Positions 57,412 through 64,000 of a DNA stretch of 64,000 nt are shown one piece after another. Under the pieces are notes generated by a model, which worked only from the letters and a program-made list of their open reading frames with translations, was not told the DNA's origin and ran no database searches. Position 1 is the first letter of the stretch. Every line of letters starts with the position of its first letter. The stretch comes from Cubamyces lactineus. Taxonomy: Eukaryota; Basidiomycota; Agaricomycetes; Polyporales; Polyporaceae. Location: positions 2,604,001-2,668,000 of the forward strand of contig JACDTU010000001.1 of assembly GCA_022376465.1 (NCBI GenBank), given 5' to 3'. The position numbers and the translations under genes were made by a program.

Positions 57412-58372
57412 GTCTGAGGATGGGTTGCTTTCTTTTTCTCCCGCGAAGAGCGGAGAGCGGACACTGGGATACCCGATTCTTCCTTCGTTTTCTTTAGGTG
57501 CGGACGGCTCGCGGCGCGTATTTCACCCCCCTCCCACATGGCTCTCTCACCCGACATAATCCTCATTGTTTGATATGAACCCGCATAAACCCCCACCCTC
57601 TATGCGCCTTTGCTCATCCCCTATTATGCTCTCTCGCCTATGCCGCCTATGCTCTCCCCTAGCTCCCTCTGCACATACGCCCCTGCCCTATCCGCCGTCG
57701 ACCCCCGCCCGCGCCGTATCCTTATTGTTCTTCTCCCTCTTCTGTCCCTCGGGCCTCCTTTCTTCGAGTCGTGTTTTGATGCGCAAAAGAAGAAGCATGT
57801 AGTTCATATAGAGTAATTGTACCATTATATAGTCGCAACAAGCGGAATTGTACATCACAACCTCGGAATTTGCCCTGCGTGAACGTTTGAAAACCAAGCA
57901 AGTAGCGAACTGAAAGACCAAAGGTCACGGTTGTCTTTTTCAGTAGGCAGGCGAGGTGCACAGCCACTGAATAGGAGCGCCCATGATGACGTCCGTCGGC
58001 CTCCCGCGTCTTGCGGATGTTCTCTCGCGTACTCCTGCTTGGACTCGACGTTCACCTACGCGGTACGTTGCATGCGGACTGTTCTGACGTTGTAACGCTA
58101 TCTGTAACCATACTTCAGCTGCGCAGAGACAGCTGACGTGTCAAGACAGGCGGTTCGACCTACGTACCAACGCCGGACTACTTGACGCGTCCGACCGCTT
58201 CCCGGTGAGCTACAGCACCGTACGTACGCGCATGACCGAGTCTACTTTGACAGATTGGATGTACGAGCACGAAGCTTACCAACCACTCTTGCTTCTCTAG
58301 AGCTAGAAAGCCGCGTCTTATACACGTCGAGCAATCGTCTTACTCGCCGCGCACACTCCAGTGCCGGGTCGC
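57412..58372. other. Intergenic, no gene seen
   Basis: This 961-bp stretch lies between two rightward genes. The first 400 bp are pyrimidine-rich and probably the clp1-like 3' UTR. The remainder should include the MoCF-gene promoter. Confidence 0.45.
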
Positions 58373-60238
58373 ATGCAGCGGACTCCAGCTGCTGTCCTGG
58401 CATCCCGCCTCAGCCTGATTAAACGTCGGCCGCACGGGCCGAGCACGCTATCTCGTGCGATTGCGACGAGCTCGCGAGGATCCGGAGCGTCGTCGACGTC
58501 GAGGAGATCCGTCCCTACCTCTGCTTCTATCTCTACTGCTGCTACTGGTCGCTTCGTACAATCCGCCTCAAAGTCGCGTTCATATTGCCTTTCTTCTCTC
58601 AACTCATCCCAGCGCGCAGAAGCTTCTTTCCAACAAGTGTCTTCTCGGACGCCTATAGCAAATATGAGCACGTCGACTCCAGTAGTCCCAGCCGCGAACC
58701 CCTCTACGCCACGTCCTACCGAGGGGAGTGCGACGAACGCGTCTGCTCCTACGAACGAACAGCCGAAATGGAACTTCCCTCTGTCGCCCGTCCCACCGAA
58801 CCCGCTTGGGGAGGGGCGTTATATCAAGACCGCGGCAGCGTTGATCATAGGGTGCGTACTGCACGCTATTGCCAACGTCCTATGTCGCACTGTGTGGTGC
58901 ATTGCACTGCGGAGAACATGCCGCGTGGATGCTGAGCTGACACTACACCTTCTCAGAGACGAAATCCTGAACGGCAAGACGCTCGATCGCAACTCGAACT
59001 ACTTCGCGCGTTTCTGCTTTGAAAACGGCATCGACCTGTGGGTGCATTTCGAGAGTATCGTCTGCGTCGTCTTGTTGATTTGAGTCGTGGGTAGGAAGAG
59101 GATTGAAGTCGTCCCTGACGAAGAGGATGATATGTGAGCGTGTTTTTACCATGTGGCCTATGATGCACGCAAGCTGACTTTTGCGCGCGCGCGCGCACGT
59201 AGAGTCGAAGCTGCTCGCCGCCTTGTCAAGACGTACGACTTCGTGATCACATCCGGGGGCATCGGGCCCACCCACGACGGTGCGTACAGACTCCCCCTCC
59301 ACGCAGCGTGCATGGATCATACACACTCGAGTACTAACCCCAACTAATTCCCCCGCTCCCTCTCTCGCCTCCAGACATAACCTACGCGTCGCTCGCAAAG
59401 GCGTTCGACCAGCCCCTCAAGCACCACCAAGAGACGCTCCGGCGAATGGGCGAGATGTCGCGCCACCGCACCGACATGGCACAGCAGACGCCCGAGCAGC
59501 GCGCCGCGCGCGAGCGCATGGCCCTCTTCCCCGCGCGCGCCGAGGTGCTCTTCATCGCGCCCGATATCTGGGTCGTAAGTCCTTCCTTCCCTCCTTCATC
59601 CCCCTGTGCTGCGAACCGTTCGAATGACGCACGACAACGATCATCCTCTTTGCATCGTAGCCCGTCGTCCGCCTCGAAGGCAAGCTCTGCGTGTTCCCGG
59701 GCATCCCCCGGCTCTTCCAGCGCATGCTCGACGGCCTCGCGCCCTTCCTCCCACTCCCGCCGCCCTCTGAACGCCCGTGCAGGCAGCAAGTCTTCACCTC
59801 GTACGTCCCTTCCCCGCCCCTTCATTCCTCATTCCTCGTTCCTCATTCCTCTCTCTTCCCTACCCGATTGGCGCTAACACGGCCGCTGTACCATTCCCTT
59901 ATCCCCATCGGACCCACCCTGCACTCGTCCCGGGTCTGCTGGGCCATGATCCTCCTCCCGCCCCTCCCCCCTCTCCGCCCCCTCCCTTTCCCTCTCACAG
60001 GCTCCCGGAATCGTCGATCGCGCCCTACCTGACCGCGCTCCAGGCGCGCACCAAGGACGCAGGGGTGCGCATCGGCTCGTACCCGCAGCTCTCCAAGGGC
60101 GTGTACGTCGCGCTCATCGGGCGCGACGCGGACGCGGTGCGCGCGCTCGCGGAGGAGATTGCGCGGGAGCTGCAGGGGCGCCTGGTTACTGAGGAAGAGG
60201 CCCAGGTTCAGAAGGAGAAGGAGAAGTCGGCGTTGTAG
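58373..60238 (+). CDS. MoCF/CinA-like molybdopterin-binding-fold protein
   Basis: The 417-aa product contains a MoCF (MoaB/MogA/CinA-like) domain: AALIIGDEILNGKTLDRNSN, then YDFVITSGGIGPTHDDIT, LEGKLCVFPGIPRLFQ and YPQLSKGVYVALIGRD. Fungal members are uncharacterised hydrolase-like proteins; a FAD- or nucleotide-related role is only suggested. Residues 1-97 are Arg/Ser-rich without acidic residues at the start (MQRTPAAVLASRLSLIKRR), as in mitochondrial presequences. A second in-frame ATG at 58664 (MSTSTPVVP) precedes the domain and could give a cytosolic form. Exons: 58373-58851, 58957-59037, 59095-59133, 59203-59279, 59375-59574, 59661-59800, 60001-60238. Introns reach 105 and 200 nt; one holds a (GC)n run near 59184. 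Confidence 0.88.
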
Positions 60239-60709
60239 CGTGCTAGCGCGATATTTGAGCTTGCGATTCGGGTTCGTCGACAAGAATACGACACTTGGAG
60301 GACCGGGACTGACTCCAGTTTGAACTGGGCATAACTTGTCGCCTTGTCACGCACGCACACATAACAATGGAGATTTTGCCAGAGAACAGCAATCGTGTAT
60401 TAAGGAGTGAAAGCGGAGGCCCTTGGCCGGTGCCATAGCTGTACATGTACGTCGTGACGTTTCGTGCAGTGGTCATCTATGAGGACAAGCAAAGGCAAGG
60501 GGACCCGGCCGGGTGGTCGGATAGGAACACGATCCTGTATTTCTCCCAGAGATTGAAAGCAGAGTGGACAAACGATAACCGAGAGAAAATAGAAGACGAA
60601 GCCGAGAGTACCTAGGAAATCGAAGCGACTACGATAGATGGAGCATAGATATCACGACGCTGAAGTCATTCCTTGCCCGATGCTGCCCCTATGGCGTGCT
60701 GTACGATAC
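60239..60709. other. Convergent 3' intergenic
   Basis: This 471-bp stretch lies between the stops of the MoCF gene and the leftward GPI-protein gene. No gene is recognised. Confidence 0.45.
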
Positions 60710-61725
60710 TTAGAGGAGCATCGTCAGCGCAACGGCGGCGACACCAGCAAGGCACGCGAAAGCGCTGCCGGAAACGGTGGCAGCGCCGTTCGTAGAGCCA
60801 GACTTGGCGGTTGAGGTGCCAGACGGGGCCTGCGACGTAGAGGAACCTGCCTTGGTGGCGGAGGAGTTGCCCGTAGCGGCAGCAGCACCAGCGGCCGCAG
60901 GCGAGGTGGTACCAGTGGAGCCGGTCGAACCCGTGGAGTCGGTAGAGCCGGTAGCACCGATCTGAGCCTTGACGGCGGCATCGAAAGTACCGGTCATGCC
61001 CGTCATGCTAACATTACCAGTCAGTGTGTATTAGTGGTAAGACAAAGTTGGATATCACTCACGTGTACTTGGAGGAGAAGGCCTCCGCAGGGTACTGGGG
61101 GTTCTTCGGGTCCTTGAAGTTCGCAGACTCGACGCGGATGAAGCTATATGCACGTTAGAGGCGATTTGGGATGGGAAAACACGGGGGAAACGTACTAGAA
61201 GGCACCATTCTCGCCAGTGCTAGCGTCAGGAGTGAAAACGACGGAGCTGGTCGTAGAGACATCGACGTTGGTGGCAATGGCCTGGACAAGGGTCTAGGGG
61301 CAACATCAGTAAATGCTCTGTCGAGGGCATCCCTGGAACGGGCGGTCATCAAGGTCTGTGACAGGGAAACCCCGAGAACGATGGACGACTTGTAATACGC
61401 CAACATCGAGGTGGATCGGTTTTCTGCAACTTTCACAGCCCTCTGCCGCCCCAACTGTGAGACATACCTGCTGGGTCTGGCTACCAACGTAGACAGAGAT
61501 CGAGCACGGGCCAAGGTCGGCAAGAGAAGGGGAGGAACCATCATCCTTCCAGGAGATGGTCTGCTGCTGGCCAGCGGCCCAGGTGGTGGAGGCGACCGGG
61601 GAGGTCATCTAAAAAGACAGTAAGTCCCCATCTGGACAGTGAAGTCGGCTGAGGACGCGTACGAAAAGGTTGCCGAGCGCGGGGGACGCAGCGGCGACGA
61701 GGAGAACGACAGCAGAGGCGAACAT
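60710..61725 (-). CDS. Kre9/Knh1-type GPI-anchored Ser/Thr-rich protein
   Basis: The 226-aa product has a signal peptide (MFASAVVLLVAAASPALG) and a Kre9/Knh1-type N-terminal domain: MTSPVASTTWAAGQQQTISW, then SLADLGPCSISVYVGSQTQQ and FIRVESANFKDPKNPQYPAE. A Ser/Thr/Gly/Ala-rich spacer with TGST repeats follows. It ends in a hydrophobic tail (FACLAGVAAVALTMLL) behind small residues, which is a GPI attachment signal. Proteins of this family (PF10342) sit at the plasma membrane or wall and relate to beta-1,6-glucan assembly. Exons: 61725-61663, 61608-61468, 61293-61196, 61143-61063, 61007-60710. The second intron is 174 nt, the others 52-55. Confidence 0.92.
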
Positions 61726-62220
61726 GTTTGGTTTTGCTTAACGAAGGTTAAGGAATGTGGTGCTGAGAGAGCGGAAGGGTGCGCTGAACAGCGACGAGAG
61801 CGTTGAAGGCGTCGGGGACGGGGACGTGGACGTTGAAGGAAGAGTCGCCTGACGACCGATTTTGTAGACATCCCGTCTTCAGCGGAGTTTGAATACAGAC
61901 TATTGGTGCCTGGCGCAGTGTTAGTTCGCGTAAGTATTTATTCTTGTCCTCGGCAGCTATAAATGGCTTGGCTGCATACCACCGACAACATCTCCGGTTC
62001 CGAAGCATACCGTTTCCCATGCATGGTTCCTCGGACTCGACTCACGTCCGTCATAGTGCGGATCATACGGGGTGCATTCTGTCCCGTACACACACAGAGG
62101 TAGAGTAAAACAAGTCCTGGTATACAAACGAACATACGATACAGGCAAACCCAAGACAGTACATAGAACGGCCGGTCACGGAGGTCAATCAGAAGCGGTT
62201 CGATCGGTAGATAGAACAGC
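61726..62220. other. Intergenic, no gene seen
   Basis: This 495-bp stretch lies between two leftward genes. It should hold the GPI-protein promoter and the kinase 3' UTR. No gene is seen. Confidence 0.45.
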
Positions 62221-64000
62221 CTACTGCGAACGCTTCATCTTCAGCTTGTGCAAGAGACCTTTCACCCTGGAAACCCCGTCAGCGAACGATCCAGCACGGC
62301 CGGGAGATGATGCCAGCATCGTATGCGGAGCGCGTCGGTCGGTCGGTGCCATTGTCGCCAGTAGAGCGATGGTGATCTGGTGCTCGAAACTCCATGGAAT
62401 AGCAGACGCCGGCGCTCGCGGTTTGACGTCCGCAGCCCTCATCAACGCGACAGGAGCATGCCGAGGCCCAGTCTTCACGTCGTGTGCTGGCCTGTCGGTG
62501 TCTGGCCCAAGAAGGAATGCTTGCCGGAGGTCGTACACCCTAGGACGACGTCGGAGCACTCGAGCCCCGTTCTGGCCATCGTGGAACGATGTTTGGGCGC
62601 GCTTGGCGCTTGTATGCGAAGGCGCGAATGCTGCCAAGTCTTCCGACGAAGACATAGGCACGTGAAGAGTAGACGTACTGCAAGACGAGCTGATCGCCGT
62701 GGGCAAGAATAGTGGCCTCCTGGCGAGTTCTGAAGGAGATGGCATTGCAACTTCGACGCATGATGGCGCCCTCATTAAAGAATCGAACGGAATATCCTCA
62801 AGTTGTGACGCTTTCCATGCCTGTGTCTTGCTCGCCAGGCTATCTTGGGAGTCGTCTGGACCACTGTACGCTCGCCGGTCCAGTGTAGTGTCTTCGTCCG
62901 GTTCCTGCCAGACCACATCGGTGAAGGGTGGGTGGCGCTGTTTCGCGATGTCGTCCCAGAGCTCGTTGATGGACTCGAAGAATACATGATCCTTCACTTC
63001 TGGGCCGTGGAGACGTTCCGTTGGGTAGGTTGCGAGTAGCTAGCAGTTCATTGTCAGTACAATATTCAAGGCGAACAGCAAAGCAAGCAGAGCCTACCTG
63101 GTCAGTGAAATGCCGGAACTCGGGAGAAAGCTCGAGTTCGCTTGAGCGAGCCCGTTGCCCGTCGCTGGCGCGCTCCCAATCGTCTTGGCGCTTGGCGTCA
63201 GAGTGGTCCAACGAATCTCCCATAGCAAGCTCGCGAAGCATGACGCCGAGACTGTAGAAGTCGACTCGTTCGTCGTACACGAGAACGTCGCGGTCCTGGG
63301 TGAAACCGTGTGTGCTGTGCTCGACTGGTGCATGGGCCCCAAGGAGCTCTGGAGCTGCGTACCGCCGCGTGAACGACACCTGGTCATCCGGCCCTAACAC
63401 GATGGGACCAAAGTGCATGGAGCGCGTCTTGGAGGGCACGCCAAAATGCATGTCGGAGAAGAAGTCTGGGTCATTTGCGTGATATGAAAGGCGATCTGCG
63501 TTCATTTCCTGCAGTCTAGGCATGAGCCTTGACGAGCCAAAATCTGATATCACAGCATGGCCGTCTGTGGATATAAGGATGTTTGCGGGTTTGACATCTT
63601 GGTGAATGATACCCTGCGAGTGAAGATACAAGAGGCCCAATACAAGCTCGGCAGACAGGAGGCGCAGCGAGTCAAGCGCTTCCTCGTAAGGTGTGGATAT
63701 GGAGGTAGAGGAGGGGAACGCGATTGGTAGCGAGAGAGACGCCGGAAAGGGACCGGGCTGCGGTGACATGGGACAGGGAAATCGTAGGCGAAGGGTGCGT
63801 CGGAAGTATGGGTGGGAGAGCGGTGCACAGTGATGGTCCTGGCACGCAGTTACATCAGAACGCTCAAGAAGGGCTGCATTGAAGACGGCTTACTATGGTA
63901 ATGAATACGTGCTCCTTCGATTGGAACACGCTCTGCATGTTCTGCACGAAAGACGCTACACCGTGTTCAGGATCCGTGCTTGCCTCCCGTGCGAGCAGCC
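62221..64000 (-). CDS. Ser/Thr protein kinase, 5' end beyond window
   Basis: The gene runs leftward from beyond 64000 to the stop at 62221. Visible motifs are the catalytic loop [13 protein letters not shown] (Gln in place of the usual Arg of HRD), [19 protein letters not shown] and a [16 protein letters not shown] stretch, with a large insert between DFG and APE. The C-terminal 240 residues are Ser/Pro-rich and basic. The layout resembles AGC-type kinases of the S6-kinase-like group seen in basidiomycetes. The ATP-binding lobe mostly lies off the window. Exons seen: 64000-63894, 63838-63098, 63039-62221. HQD occurs in RD-lacking kinases, which often do not need activation-loop phosphorylation. 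Confidence 0.88.

Noticed and set aside
1..64000. CRISPR arrays, prokaryotic operons or phage genes
   Set aside because: Spliceosomal introns in nearly every gene identify nuclear fungal DNA, and no such arrays were seen.

Overview
The window is nuclear DNA from a filamentous basidiomycete, most likely an Agaricomycete (Polyporales-like). Genes carry many 45-75 nt GT-AG introns. The repertoire is typical of mushroom-forming fungi: a FunK1 kinase, a clp1-like gene, tandem P450s, a HET-domain gene, an ERT1-type Zn2Cys6/PAS regulator and a hAT element. Most gene models below were built by joining exons by eye. All complete ones close in frame; for ERT1 this needs an uncertain intron call.

Layout. 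0-13 kb: a DUF302-like gene running off the left edge, an intron-containing tRNA-Asn, ERT1, phosphoinositide phospholipase C, a FunK1 kinase and a DUF2461 gene with microexons. 13.3-16.5 kb: an inverted segmental duplication holding two almost identical secreted six-cysteine protein genes, with a 183-bp MITE in its spacer. 18.6-21.5 kb: acetyl-CoA synthetase. 21.9-25.4 kb: a large TPR/DUF4470-like gene whose upstream region carries a truncated hAT transposon with a perfect 8-bp target duplication. 27.0-29.9 kb: a HET-domain relic followed by an intact 788-aa HET gene with a C-terminal membrane segment.

30.7-36.7 kb: TOF1 (replication fork protection) and SLX1 (structure-specific nuclease) lie head to head over a 386-bp promoter with two ACGCGT (MCB-type) boxes. 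36.9-44.8 kb: three tandem cytochrome P450 genes with identical ten-exon structures, plus the 3' relic of a fourth and a duplicated intergenic block. 44.8-48.8 kb is nearly gene-free. 48.8-53.0 kb: a 1163-aa SAP-domain protein split by a 696-nt intron. 56.0-64.0 kb: a clp1-like developmental gene, a MoCF/CinA-like protein with a probable mitochondrial presequence, a Kre9/Knh1-type GPI-anchored wall protein, and a Ser/Thr kinase running off the right edge.

Functional threads are acetate/gluconeogenic metabolism (ERT1, ACS), replication-fork maintenance (TOF1, SLX1), oxidative secondary or xenobiotic metabolism (P450s), non-self recognition (HET) and sexual development (clp1-like). Three genes (ERT1, ACS, the SAP gene) each carry one intron of 409-696 nt against a local norm near 57 nt.
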